Of a stretch of DNA of 64,000 nt, positions 36,642-47,069 are shown one piece after another. Below the pieces are notes generated by a model, which saw only the letters and a program-made list of their open reading frames with translations, was not told the DNA's origin and ran no database searches. How positions within the stretch are numbered: position 1 is the first letter of the stretch; each line of letters starts with the position of its first letter. Source of the DNA: Ostreococcus mediterraneus (Eukaryota > Chlorophyta > Mamiellophyceae > Mamiellales > Bathycoccaceae); contig WMKK01000019.1 in the NCBI GenBank assembly GCA_012295225.1, positions 1 through 64,000 of the forward strand, in the 5' to 3' direction. The position numbers and the translations under genes were made by a program.

Positions 36642-37694
36642 ATGACGTCAACGTCACACCGAACCATGCTTCGTCGCGCCGCGCGCGCGCTCGGACGCCC
36701 CGGCACGCGTTACGGAGATCGCGTGCGTCAATGCCACGATGCCCCGGCGCTTTCGCAGCCCACGAGCGCGGTGATTAGCGACGCAGACAAGTATTTTTTC
36801 GACACGAATGGCGTGTTGATTTTACGCCAAGTCTTGTCCAAGCAGATGATTGCCGCGATGAACGCCGCGATTGATACGCGCATGGTGGATGATACGATCG
36901 AACGACGTGGAAAGTTGCGTTTGACCGCGAAAGGTGGACCGTTGAGCGGTGATGGGACGACGGGGAGGAAGGACATTGCTGGATTTCTCGGGTGGCCGCG
37001 CGGCGAGAGGGAGGCGTTTCGGGACGTGTTGACGCATCCGGCGATTGTGCCGTATTTGCACGAACTTCTCGGGCCGGGATATCGATTGGATCATAATCCG
37101 CTGTGCATCGCGCAGGACCCTGGGGCGGAAGGGTTTGAGTTTCACGGGGGCTCAACCTTGGATAACGGGCGATGGAACTGGCCTTTGCAATACGAGTACT
37201 CGCACGGGCAAATGAGATGCTCGTTACTCGCGGTGGGCGTGCCTTTGACGAAAGTCAACGAAGGTGAAGGTGGATTCTGCATCATTCGTGGTTCGCATAA
37301 GAGTAATTTTGCGGCGCCCGCGGCGGTGAAAAAGTATGAGATTGGAACTGAACACGGGTACGCGCCGGCGCTGGACGTGGGCGACGTGGTTTTATTCTCT
37401 GAAGCGACGACGCACGGGACGTTGGCGTGGAAGGGTGATAAACAACGAAGGACGTTAATTTATCGCTTTTCACCCGCGACGAATGCGTATGGACGCGGTT
37501 ATTCACCAGAGTGGCCTGAGAATTATATCGAAGACATGACCCCCGCGCAACGAAGTACGATGGCGCCGCCTTACCATCCTCGACTCGACCGCGACTCTGT
37601 CGCCGAAAACGGTGTCGATGTCATCAAGCCCGCGCCTCGCGAGGACTTCAAGGTTCAATTCGATGAGAAGATTTTCAAGTCAAAGTACTTTTAG
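36642..37694 (+). CDS. Phytanoyl-CoA dioxygenase (PhyH) family protein
   Basis: 350 residues, ATG at 36642. The N-terminus (MLRRAARALGRPGTRYGDR) could be a mitochondrial or plastid leader; no C-terminal SKL-type or clear PTS2 signal is seen. PhyH fold from about residue 45: DKYFFDTNGVLILRQVLSKQMI, LLGPGYRLDHN, FHGG, then GEGGFCIIRGSHKSNF and a late His in EATTHGTLAWKGDKQRRTLIYRF, whose Arg would hold 2-oxoglutarate. The iron triad would be His in FEFHGG, a nearby acidic residue and His in THGTL; the usual HxD is not clean. It is an Fe(II)/2OG hydroxylase of unknown substrate. Confidence 0.8.
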   Translation: MTSTSHRTMLRRAARALGRPGTRYGDRVRQCHDAPALSQPTSAVISDADKYFFDTNGVLILRQVLSKQMIAAMNAAIDTRMVDDTIERRGKLRLTAKGGPLSGDGTTGRKDIAGFLGWPRGEREAFRDVLTHPAIVPYLHELLGPGYRLDHNPLCIAQDPGAEGFEFHGGSTLDNGRWNWPLQYEYSHGQMRCSLLAVGVPLTKVNEGEGGFCIIRGSHKSNFAAPAAVKKYEIGTEHGYAPALDVGDVVLFSEATTHGTLAWKGDKQRRTLIYRFSPATNAYGRGYSPEWPENYIEDMTPAQRSTMAPPYHPRLDRDSVAENGVDVIKPAPREDFKVQFDEKIFKSKYF

Positions 37695-37777
37695 TCGCCT
37701 GCGTTTGCCCTCATCAGCATCTATTATTCAACAATTGTAAAATTACACACGAGTCATTCAATTCCAGGCCCTACGGC

Positions 37778-39946
37778 TCATGCGCGAACGAGATAACACA
37801 CTTCAATACCGCCGCCGCTGTACAAAAAGTCTTCAATGTCGTCGTCGTCCACCACACCTCTCCACGCGTCTGGGTAAGATGCCAAACATTCCGACGCGAG
37901 CGGCCGCGCGTCTGCGTCGTACGCCACGCAGTCGGCAATCATCTCCGCGAACGCCAATGGCTGCGACTGACTCACGATTGACACGACGTATTCTCTGAGC
38001 GTGCCGCGCGATTGCGTGTCGTCAGTCGCACGCGATGATCGACCGCCGAATCTTTCGCGATACCGCGCTTCGTGCGCGGCGTTGAGCTTGAAATCGTCAA
38101 ACTCCAACATTGAACGCAAAATGATTTCGTCGTCGTCGTCGGTATCTCCGTCGTCGTCGGTACTCTTATCTTCGGATGACCAAAATGTACGTTTGATGTT
38201 CTTCTTCACTTTAGTGTCCACGCGACCTTCACCGGCGCCTTGTGCGCCAAACAACTCGAATCCAGCGCACAAAAAGAACGCCGTGACGCCGAATGAAAAC
38301 ATATCCACCTTGGCGTACACGTCGTGCGGGACGTCCATGTCGCTGAGTAGCATTTCGGGTGCTTGGTATCCAGGCGTACCGTACATGTCGCACACGTATT
38401 CATCTTCGATCATCGCCTGTTTAGCTACACCGAAATCAATTAAAGTCGCGCGATGGTCGCTCTTCACCCGTGCGTTCGCCGGCGGTTCGTTGATCAAAAT
38501 ATTTCCCGCTTTGATGTCTCGATGGACGACGCCGTGCGAGTGGCAGTGCGCAATAGCTTGCAACACCCGCCTCAGCGTCGTTCGTACTTGATGCGGCGTC
38601 AATTCTCCGAGTTCGCGCATCGTGTGCATGTCCTTTCCGGCATCAGAGAGTAACAAGAAGCTTTCGTTGCGGCTCTTCTCTAGAAACGCCGCGAGCACGC
38701 GCACGACGGCTGGATGCGGAGGCATCGATGCTAACGTTTTTGATTCCACCGCGCCGGCGTGATAGCCATCGCCCATGCACTGACCGTTTACCACGCCAGG
38801 GTACGGATTCGAACACTTGAGCACGGCATTTTGTACCCCAAGCGCGCTCGTCGCCGCCTTCGGATTACGTTTCGTCGTAAACACGTCACTAAACGCCCCA
38901 TCACCTGCAATGTCGAGAAGCACGCGCTCGTGTGCGAGCGCTGAAATACCGATTCCATACAACGCTCTCGATCGCGCGCCTCCATCCTCGGTGTCAAATA
39001 ACCATTCGATTGGCTCGGGTGCGGCGCATCGTCGCTCGAATTCATGCTTTAACGCCGCGCGTTCGCTCGCGGACGACCCGTACGGCTTCGACGTCATGAG
39101 CGCAAAGTAGTTCATGCGCTGCTCACGTCTTTTTTTTCTAATTAGTTCTCGCTTCTTCGTCGCCTTTTTAGACAACGGCGCGGATGTCGACGGCACGGCG
39201 TCGTATGGCTCGTTGTAGCCAACCGGATAATACGATTCATCTGGCGCCGCAAGGCGTTCGCTACGCTCGCTATCATCGGCGACGATGTCTTCAATAAAAT
39301 CATTCACCACGGAAACGAGCGGCACCGCCGCAGATGCCGATTCGACGACGCCAGCGGCGACTGTACCATCGTTCGAGCCGGCGATGGTGTCCTCCTCCGC
39401 GCCGGCGTTGAGCGTCGCCGATGACGTCGCAGAAGACGAGGACGACCACGACGCATACAACGCATCATCACCCCGTCCCCGTAAACCCCGTGGCCGCTCA
39501 ATCTCAATCTCATTCATCTGCACAGATGCACTCACAACGACCTTCTCTACCTCCTCCAACGTTGTCTCTTCGCGTCCCGGCGTCGTCGCCCGGCGTCCAA
39601 CCGCTCGCCTCGTCTGACCGCGTCGTCTCGCCGACCACGACGCCGCGAACGCCGCGCCTGCAAACAGCACCAACGCATGCCCAACGCCCCAAATCCTCGC
39701 CATCGATCGCGTCGGCGCCGGGAGCGTCGGCGCCGACGTCGTCGACTGCGATATCTTCTTCGACGTCGCGCCAGCGCTGGGTCTGGATAACTGCCCAGCA
39801 TCGCCGCTCGCGCGCGCACCATTGTCTCGCACCGCCGCACCAGCGCACCGAGAGCGAGAGCGATGACGAACGCGCCGAGCGAACGCGCGTTCGCTACGCC
39901 CGACGCGACGCGACGCGCACGAATGCATCGTTAATTTTAAATGCAT
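37778..39946 (-). CDS. Membrane-anchored serine/threonine protein kinase
   Basis: 722 residues, ATG at 39946 (another Met at residue 7). A basic Arg/Ser-rich leader precedes a hydrophobic segment (IWGVGHALVLFAGAAFAASW, about residues 85-105), so the protein is membrane-anchored, possibly plastidial. An acidic/low-complexity region and a basic stretch (KKATKKRELIRKKRREQR) follow. The kinase occupies about 340-700: GDGAFSDVF loop, Lys in AVLKCSN, Glu in AVESKTL, GVVHRDIKAGNILI, LIDFGVAKQAM, GTPGYQAPEML. All catalytic residues are present. Large acidic inserts lie in the C-lobe (STDDDGDTDDDDEI). The subfamily is not recognised; it does not look like STN7/STN8. Confidence 0.8.
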   Translation of the reverse strand: MHLKLTMHSCASRRVGRSERAFARRVRHRSRSRCAGAAVRDNGARASGDAGQLSRPSAGATSKKISQSTTSAPTLPAPTRSMARIWGVGHALVLFAGAAFAASWSARRRGQTRRAVGRRATTPGREETTLEEVEKVVVSASVQMNEIEIERPRGLRGRGDDALYASWSSSSSATSSATLNAGAEEDTIAGSNDGTVAAGVVESASAAVPLVSVVNDFIEDIVADDSERSERLAAPDESYYPVGYNEPYDAVPSTSAPLSKKATKKRELIRKKRREQRMNYFALMTSKPYGSSASERAALKHEFERRCAAPEPIEWLFDTEDGGARSRALYGIGISALAHERVLLDIAGDGAFSDVFTTKRNPKAATSALGVQNAVLKCSNPYPGVVNGQCMGDGYHAGAVESKTLASMPPHPAVVRVLAAFLEKSRNESFLLLSDAGKDMHTMRELGELTPHQVRTTLRRVLQAIAHCHSHGVVHRDIKAGNILINEPPANARVKSDHRATLIDFGVAKQAMIEDEYVCDMYGTPGYQAPEMLLSDMDVPHDVYAKVDMFSFGVTAFFLCAGFELFGAQGAGEGRVDTKVKKNIKRTFWSSEDKSTDDDGDTDDDDEIILRSMLEFDDFKLNAAHEARYRERFGGRSSRATDDTQSRGTLREYVVSIVSQSQPLAFAEMIADCVAYDADARPLASECLASYPDAWRGVVDDDDIEDFLYSGGGIEVCYLVRA

Positions 39947-40504
39947 GTCTCAACCACCAGGTGTCCCGAACTCCCGAGCTCCACGCGCACTGTCGTGCCA
40001 ACACCGCGGCGCGGGCGAGCACCAATGAAAGGAAATGTATAAATACGCGCGTCGCGTCCGAGGGCGACGCGGTGCGGGCGAGTGACGACGCCGTCGACGG
40101 CGAAAACGATTTGTTTTCGTTGCGCGCCAACGAAAACAAATCTTCGGACATGTGGTGGCCGTATACGTATATTACGTGTAATGTGCCCTATATGTATATA
40201 TTTTATACACGCGATGTGTAGAAATAAAAGTAAACTCGGACTCTCGACACGTATATTAAGCCGTTTAACATGTGTGAGCGCACACGTATTTTTTCTGAAA
40301 CCCACGCGAGGATTTTGAACACCAATGCGACCGTCGTCGTCCTCACACGCACTCGCGCGGGCGCCGGTGCCGAGCGCGCGCCAGAACCACGCGCGAGCGC
40401 ATCGTCGTTCAAGCGCTCTACCCCACCGCACGTCACGCGCGGTGCGTTGAGGCGTCGTCCGTCGACAGCGCGGGCGCGATCGCGCGCCGCAGCCTCGGCG
40501 AGCC
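39947..40504. promoter_or_regulatory. Divergent region with strong stem-loop
   Basis: 558 bp between the kinase (minus) and the coiled-coil membrane protein (plus). It contains a perfect 15-bp stem with a 5-nt loop (40108-40142), overlapping a second smaller hairpin, and an AT-rich stretch with TATATATTTTATAC near 40193-40207. No gene recognised. Confidence 0.6.
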
Positions 40505-43500
40505 ATGTTTCGTTCGAGCGATAAACGCCGCGGCGCGTCAGCGTCGCGCGGCGAACGCGAACGCTTGGTGAAACACGACGACGGATCTTTCGCGGGTGAT
40601 CGCGCGGGGAAGATGCGCGACGCGACGCGCGATGCAGACGCGCGCACGGGGGATGAAGGTGACGGGCGCGATCGGCACGGGTCGAGGGTGTTGAACGCGC
40701 GGGACGGCGGATACGACGCGCACGCGTCGACGTCGTACGCGCACGATGCGTATGATGATAGAATGGTTGATGAACGTTACGTGCCGGGGCGGTACGTGGC
40801 GAGGTATCACGCATCGCCGGCGATGGAGGTGATGATGGATGACGAAGGCGCGCGACGGGGGCGGCCGCACCGGGACCAGTTTTTAACGAGCGCGATGTTG
40901 TGCGTGGGCGCGGTGTCGGTATGCTTGGTATCAGTCATGATTGCGGGTGGTCTAGCATTTGTTGGGCTTTCGGAATCGCACGAACGCGGGGGCGGGATGG
41001 AGTACGTGCGATCTGGGGCGGACGCGTGGACGAGCTCGGGTGGCTATCGCTCGGGGGACGTCGAGCAAGGCGAGCGGTTATTCGCCAGTCGCGGCGGAAG
41101 ATATGATTATTTTGCCCAACCCGATAGATTAAATCAAGATGCACTAGTTGATGAGCTCGATAAACGCTATGGTGCGCGTTTAGAGGCGCTGATGCATGCG
41201 ATGCAGAGCGGCGAGAGCGGTGGGTTTACGTTGGCGTCGATGCACCGCGGGGACGACCCGTCGTATCTTCCGCCGGCACCGATGACCGAAATGGAGCGGA
41301 AACTAAATGCCGCCGCGGAGCTCGAGCGTAGAAACGCATCGCAACATTTACCCGTGGTTGTTGAAGACGACGACGACGACGATGATGAGGCAAAGGATGA
41401 CGGAGCCAACGAGCTCGAGCGTCGAGCGTACGACAAAGCCTCCGCGCCTCATGATGTCGTCAAGAAGGCTCGCGAGCGCTTCGAAGAGTACGAAAACACT
41501 GTCGAATGGCATGAAAAGATTCGCGAAGATGCTGATAATTATATCGAGCGTTTAAGCGAGATTCAAGCTATTTTGTCGCATGGCTATCACAAGAGCGCGC
41601 GCAAGCAAATCGAACTTGGCGTCGAAGCCGTGCGACAATGGCACTCGACAATCGCCAAGGATTTGAAAACCAAGACGGGTGCGTTAGAGATTGCGTTGGA
41701 ACAAATTGCCAACGCCAAGGCGAATGATGATAGCGTGCACGTGAGTGCTTTACAGCGCGATATCGAGGATGAGCTCGAAGCGTTGAAGACGTCGAGCGGA
41801 CGGGTGCGAGATTTAAAACACGTCGTTCGCAACATCGTCGATATGTTATCGTCAAAGCACAGTACAGATCACGATAGTGGCAACGGCGTCAATGATGACG
41901 ATGATGACTCGTCGCGCCATCATCACAATCACGCGACAAAGGATGAGCTCGATCTCGATCCAGAGACGCACGACCACGAACGCACGATGAAGCATTGGAA
42001 AAACGTCGCTGACGAATGGGTCGACCCCAAAACGCACGTTTCTCGCAAGGCCGAACCACTCGCACCGTGGACGCAAGCGCGTGCGGCACTAGGCGCTGCT
42101 GCGCCGACGCCCACGCCGACGTTGAACGCCGCGCTTCAAAAGCTCATCGCGCTCGCGCGGAACATTACAGACGACGTCGGGCAGAAAGTCAAAGAGCAAA
42201 TCAACGACGTGTTGAACGACGCCACGGATGTGCTCACAGCGACGGTGAATTTGACTGTGAACTTGACGAATGCCACGTCGATCGATGACATTTTCAACGT
42301 CACCATACGCATGGCGATGGACAACTCGACGTCGACATCCAACGCCACGCAGGCGGAAAAGCCAAATGTTGGATCCGCCCCACACCAGCGTCTTCTACCC
42401 GCGCTCGGCTTACCCGCACCGGTGAAGAAGACGCTCGCCAAGCTCGGTGGAAGCTGGGGTCCAAACCAATGGGTTGGTACCGACGCCGAGGACGCGACGT
42501 GGGATCCAATTTACGGCGCGGACAGCGAGGACGACGTCGAAGCGGCGGTGATGCCTGCGAGGAGTGTGATTGAATCCCAGCCATTGACATCCACGAGAAA
42601 CGGCGTGCACGAAGATGACGGTGCGACGAAGGAAGAAATTGCATCGCATGCCGATGTCTTGAACGAAGCCACTCGCGACGAAAAAGCGGCTGCAAAGCGT
42701 TACAAGTACACGCCGACGCCCGACGAGGAAGATTTCAAATCCACCGCCGATCGGGACGCCGCCGAAGACTTTGCCAAGGCGGAACATAAATCTGCCGAAG
42801 CTTGGCGCGCCGAAGCCATCAAGGCGCAGGAGAAACTCGCCGAACTCGCGTCGAAGGGCTTCACGCACTCAAAAAAGGATGTTGAGGATGAGGAGACGTC
42901 AGAGGAAACTGTCAAGGAGTTTAAAAAGGCTCTCGTCCGCGAAGCTGATGCGCGAGCCAAAGCTGAGAAAGAGTTACGAGAGTTCAAAATTCGCGCCGCA
43001 AACGAGCAAGAGGAAACGGAGAAGCGCGTCGTCGAGCAAGCCAAGTTACAAATTTTAGCCGCTCGAGCCGAGGCGCGCGACGCTTCGTTGGCGCGCATCA
43101 AGGCGGAAGCAGAGGCGGAGAAAATTGCCAAGGAGAAGTCAAAGCTCGCCAAGGCGGCTGCCAAGGTGCAAGAATCGGCCGAGAAGGCGTTAGAGAGCTT
43201 AGTGCAACCTGGAGCGAGCCGCCCGACGGTGGAGGCGGCGCCCGAGGCGGCGCCCGCGCCGCCGCCCAAGGCGGTGCCCGCCCCGCCCAAGGTGACGATT
43301 GAAGCCACGGATTCGCCGGCGACCACGACGTGGGACAGGGCTGAAAACGAAGTCAAGCATCCGTCGACATCCAAGTCGTCGACATCGACGCGCGAGTTCA
43401 CCTTGACGTTTGGCGTCAAGGACACGGAGGCGTTGAAGAAAGCCGACGTCGAAACCTTGCGCGACGCGGCGTTGAGCTTACTCGACGCGCGCGCCCCAGG

Positions 43501-43738
43501 CGCGTGCGACGACGCAGACGTCTCCACGCACACCCGCAGCACGCATTCCGGCGCGTTCGAAGTCGACGTCACGTGCGACGACGTCCCCGACGCCCGCCTG
43601 CGCGCCTCGGCGCGCGACGCCGCGCGTTGGGCCTTTGAAAACGACCGCTTCACCCGCAACTTGCGCGCGCTCGGCTTTACGCACAGCGACAACGTCTACC
43701 TCGCTCGTGTCTCCACCGACGACGACGACGACGCGTAA
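40505..43738 (+). CDS. Large single-pass membrane coiled-coil protein
   Basis: 1077 residues, ATG at 40505. A charged ~120-residue cytoplasmic N-terminus leads to one membrane segment (LTSAMLCVGAVSVCLVSVMIAGGLAFVGL, about 121-150), giving type II topology. The long C-terminal part has several coiled-coil stretches (residues about 310-460 and 740-900, e.g. KAEKELREFKIRAANEQEETEKRVVEQAKLQ broken here for brevity), a region with NLTVNLTNATS sequons, a Pro/Ala-rich linker and a small folded C-terminal domain (EFTLTFGVKDTEALKKADVETLRDAALSLL). No known family is recognised. The sequons suggest a lumenal or extracellular C-terminal part. Confidence 0.75.
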   Translation: MFRSSDKRRGASASRGERERLVKHDDGSFAGDRAGKMRDATRDADARTGDEGDGRDRHGSRVLNARDGGYDAHASTSYAHDAYDDRMVDERYVPGRYVARYHASPAMEVMMDDEGARRGRPHRDQFLTSAMLCVGAVSVCLVSVMIAGGLAFVGLSESHERGGGMEYVRSGADAWTSSGGYRSGDVEQGERLFASRGGRYDYFAQPDRLNQDALVDELDKRYGARLEALMHAMQSGESGGFTLASMHRGDDPSYLPPAPMTEMERKLNAAAELERRNASQHLPVVVEDDDDDDDEAKDDGANELERRAYDKASAPHDVVKKARERFEEYENTVEWHEKIREDADNYIERLSEIQAILSHGYHKSARKQIELGVEAVRQWHSTIAKDLKTKTGALEIALEQIANAKANDDSVHVSALQRDIEDELEALKTSSGRVRDLKHVVRNIVDMLSSKHSTDHDSGNGVNDDDDDSSRHHHNHATKDELDLDPETHDHERTMKHWKNVADEWVDPKTHVSRKAEPLAPWTQARAALGAAAPTPTPTLNAALQKLIALARNITDDVGQKVKEQINDVLNDATDVLTATVNLTVNLTNATSIDDIFNVTIRMAMDNSTSTSNATQAEKPNVGSAPHQRLLPALGLPAPVKKTLAKLGGSWGPNQWVGTDAEDATWDPIYGADSEDDVEAAVMPARSVIESQPLTSTRNGVHEDDGATKEEIASHADVLNEATRDEKAAAKRYKYTPTPDEEDFKSTADRDAAEDFAKAEHKSAEAWRAEAIKAQEKLAELASKGFTHSKKDVEDEETSEETVKEFKKALVREADARAKAEKELREFKIRAANEQEETEKRVVEQAKLQILAARAEARDASLARIKAEAEAEKIAKEKSKLAKAAAKVQESAEKALESLVQPGASRPTVEAAPEAAPAPPPKAVPAPPKVTIEATDSPATTTWDRAENEVKHPSTSKSSTSTREFTLTFGVKDTEALKKADVETLRDAALSLLDARAPGACDDADVSTHTRSTHSGAFEVDVTCDDVPDARLRASARDAARWAFENDRFTRNLRALGFTHSDNVYLARVSTDDDDDA

Positions 43739-44150
43739 ACGACGCGTAAACGACGACGACGACGCGTAAACGACGCGCGCCATGTAATGAATAATCAAAT
43801 CACACCACCCTCCGCCGTCGGCGCGCTTTGCAATCACCCTTCACACATCCTTCGCGCATCCTTCGCGCATCTTCCGCCCACGCGCGTAGCCCACGCGCGT
43901 AGCCTACGTCGTCACCGCGCGCGATTCACCGCGCGCCACCCACGCGCGCCACCCACGCGCGACGCCTCGCGGTCGGCGTCGCGCATCATCACTCGGCACG
44001 TCGCGCGCCAAACGTCGTCCGTCGGTCGACACCGCGCGTGCCGACCGCGCGTGCCGACCGCGCGCGCCTGGGGCGATCGCGGCGACGACGACGACGACGA
44101 TCGACGACGACGACGGACGATCGCTGGTCCACACCGCGCGCGCCCGACCC

Positions 44151-44194
<44 letters not shown>

Positions 44195-44993
44195 ACCTGT
44201 TGACGCTGGACGCGCGATCGGTGGGACGCGGGACATGAATCGGCGCCGAATGCCCGAGAACAATCAACACCGTCACGCCGATCGCGCATCCAACCCGACG
44301 ACGACGGCGTGCGCGACGCGAATGAAACGCCACGCCACGCGACGCGACGCCACGCGACGCCACGCGACGAAGGGCCGTCGCGTCGTCACGCCGCGTTTTC
44401 GTAACCAACACCCGTCGCGACGCGCGTGGGACGCAAAGCGAGGCCGAGGGCGCGCGCGCGCGCGTCGTAGGGTCGATCGATCGGTCGTAGGGTCGATCAG
44501 TCGGTCGACGTCGACTGATCAGTCGGTCGATCCGTCAGTCGATCGATCGATCAGTCAGTCGATCCGTCAGTCGATCCGTCAGTCGACTTCGATCGATCAG
44601 TCGGTCGTTTGACTGATCAGTCGACGTCGACTGATCAGTCGGTCGATCCGTCAGTCGATCCGTCAGTCGTTCGGTCGATCAGTCGACTGATCAGTCGATC
44701 GATCAGTCGATCGATCAGTCGATCGATCAGTCGATCGATCCGTCAGTCGATCCGTCAGTCGATCCGTCAGTCGACTTCGACTGACCAGTCAATCGTTCGA
44801 TCGGCCAGTCGGTCGGTCGGTCGGTCGACGATGGGTTCGGGGGTCCGATACGATGGGTGATGTCGTGATCGGCGAGTCACGAACGGTCGATGGACCCCCG
44901 AGGCGCGACCGCGCGACCGCGCGACCGCGCGCGCGGTCGGCACTACGCGTCGCGCGCGAATTTGACGTTGCACGCCCAGCGAACGCACGCACG
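43739..44993. other. Low-complexity intergenic region upstream of AMT1
   Basis: 1255 bp without a convincing gene. Contents: repeated GACGCGTAAAC words to 43775, GC-rich sequence to about 44080, (GAC)n tracts at 44080-44195, CGCCACGCGA repeats near 44320-44370, then the GATC-rich tandem tract (44461-44830). Open frames across these repeats encode only Arg/Ser/Asp repeats. Confidence 0.65.
44461..44830. repeat. GATC-rich palindromic tandem tract
   Basis: About 370 bp built from 8- and 12-bp words such as GTCGATCAGTCG, GATCGATCAGTC and GATCCGTCAGTC. The unit is itself near-palindromic. It includes a perfect 30-bp palindrome at 44611-44640. Units are arranged irregularly, so this is a degenerate satellite rather than a simple microsatellite. 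Confidence 0.9.
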
Positions 44994-46809
44994 ATGTCTG
45001 CGGTGTATTGCGTGGATTGGACCGCGGATGGATTTTCGGATTTATCCGCGCTCTCTAATGGTGCGTGCGCGCGCGCGATGCGAGCGTTCGCGCGACGCGA
45101 CGCGCGACGATGGATGGGATCGAACGCGAGGCGGTCGACCGCGACGCGTGGGGGTTTCTGAATCGTGTGCGTTTTCGCGGCGACGGCGACGGCGATGGGG
45201 GATGGGCGATGGGGGATGTGTGTGAAGGATTTTGTGTGCTCTCGCGTCGGCGTCGCGGCGGCGTCGCGGCGGCGTCGCGTCGGCGTCGCGGCGGCGTCGG
45301 CACGTCGACCGAATTAAAGCGCCACGCGACGTTTCGAAACGTCGCTTCGGTCGACGGTCGACAGGGGTGTCTTGTGTATGGGTATACAGTAGTACTGACG
45401 TGTGCACGTGTGGGTTTTCTTCTTTTTCGCGCGCAGAGGATGCTTGCTTTAAGACGTACACCGATGAACGATTAGCGGCGGCGATGACGTCATTCGATGT
45501 TCATGCCGGCGCTGGTGACACGCAATTTTTGCTCACCTCTGCCTACTTGGTGTTTTTCATGCAAGCCGGGTTCGCGATGTTGTGCGCGGGTTCCGTGCGC
45601 TCGAAAAACACGAAGAACATTTTGATTAAGAATGTTCTCGACGCTTGCGTCGGTGCCGTGGCGTGGTTTTTGTTTGGCTATGGCTTCGCTTTTGGTACAA
45701 AGGACGGAACCAAGCCAAACTCGTTCATTGGTTCGGGTAACTTTGCCATGAAGAGCATCGAATCCGCGGGGGACGTCGCGTTTTTCTTGTTCCAATGGGC
45801 CTTCTCCGCGGCGGCGGCGACCATCGTGTCTGGATCTGTCGCCGAGCGCACGCGCTTCGAGGCGTACCTCGGATACTCCTTCTTCCTCACTGCCTTTGTT
45901 TACCCGTGCGTCGTGCACTGGGGCTGGTCCGCTGAAGGCTGGTTGGGTCCGTGGAGAACCAACGGCGCGTTGCTTCTCGACACGGGTATGCTCGATTTCG
46001 CCGGTTCCGGCATCGTGCACATGGTTGGCGGTTGCGCTGGTTTGATGGGTGCGTGGATTGTTGGTCCGCGTACGGGTCGCTTCGCTCCTGACGGACGCGT
46101 CAACCCGATGCCGGGTCACTCCGCCCCGCTCGTCGTTCTCGGTACCTTCATCCTGTGGGTCGGCTGGTACGGCTTCAACCCGGGTTCCCAACTCGGCTTG
46201 GTTGCCGCGTCTTCCCCGCGCGTCATCGCGCGCACTGCCGTCACCACCACTCTCGCCGCCGCTGGTGGTGGTTTCTCCGCCATGGCGCTCAACTACTACT
46301 TGTACCACGTGTGGGATTTGATCGCCGTCTGCAACGGCGCGCTCGCCGGTCTCGTCTCCATCACCGCCGGTTGCTCCACCACCGAACCGTGGGCCGCGCT
46401 CATTTGCGGTATGCTCGGTGCCGTGGTCATTCACTTCGCCAGCAAGCTCTTGCTCAAGCTCAAGATTGACGATCCCCTCGAAGCGGCGCCGATGCACGGC
46501 TTCTGCGGTGCCTTTGGCGTCCTCTGGGTTGGTTTCATGGCCAAGAAAGACTACGTCGCCGAAGTCTTTGGCGTCGACGGCGCGGGTGTCTTCTACGGTG
46601 GCAACGGTAAGCTCTTGGGCGCGCAAATTTGCGGCATCGTCGTCATCGCGGCCTGGACGTGCAGCATGCTCGGCGCCTTCTTCGTGTTGATGAAGAAGAT
46701 GAACTTGCTCCGCACCACCGTCGAGGAAGAAACGCTCGGTTTGGATGAATCCAAACACGGCGGTTCCGCGTACGCGATGGAACTCGTCAAGCCGGTGCCG
46801 GTTGAATAA
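44994..46809 (+). CDS. AMT1: Ammonium transporter AMT1 (two exons)
   Basis: Exons 44994-45060 and 45437-46809 give 479 residues; the 376-nt intron starts GTGCGT and ends GCGCAG. Joining gives MSAVYCVDWTADGFSDLSALSN-EDACFKTYTDERLAAAM. The body is a complete Amt/Rh channel with about 11 membrane helices: FMQAGFAMLCAGSVRSKNTKNIL, FLFQWAFSAAAATIVSGSVAER, the Amt signature DFAGSGIVHMVGGCAGLMGAW, WVGWYGFNPGSQL and MHGFCGAFGVLWVGF with the pore His. It imports ammonium at the plasma membrane. The C-terminus is the cytosolic regulatory tail. A 448-codon open frame on the opposite strand is a composition artefact. Confidence 0.96.
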
Positions 46810-47069
46810 ATACCTTACCGACTTGATACGTCTCAAATTTTCTCACCGTTCTGCTTTCATTAAAATTCCGTTGAGAACGACGAGCGAATCAATCACAACT
46901 CAAGACGTGTGATTTCTGCGTTGCAAGTCTCGAGACTTGGAAACATTTTTTTCGCTGGAGGTGTGTGTCAGGTGTTAGTGCCGATTTTCTCCGATTCTTA
47001 CTATGTAATCAAAACAACCAACTAAAATGAATGACTTATCCTTCCCTACGCGTGCGCGCGCAATCGCAA

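Noticed and set aside
44461-44830. CRISPR-like array
   Set aside because: Units abut with no unique spacers and vary irregularly, and this is a eukaryotic nuclear genome.
44235-44860. Open frames encoding DQSVDPSVDRSIS repeats
   Set aside because: They only translate the GATC satellite in several frames, with no start context or non-repeat domain.
45490-46836. 448-codon open frame antisense to AMT1
   Set aside because: Same codon-bias artefact; the product is low complexity and lacks the hydrophobicity or motifs of a real protein.
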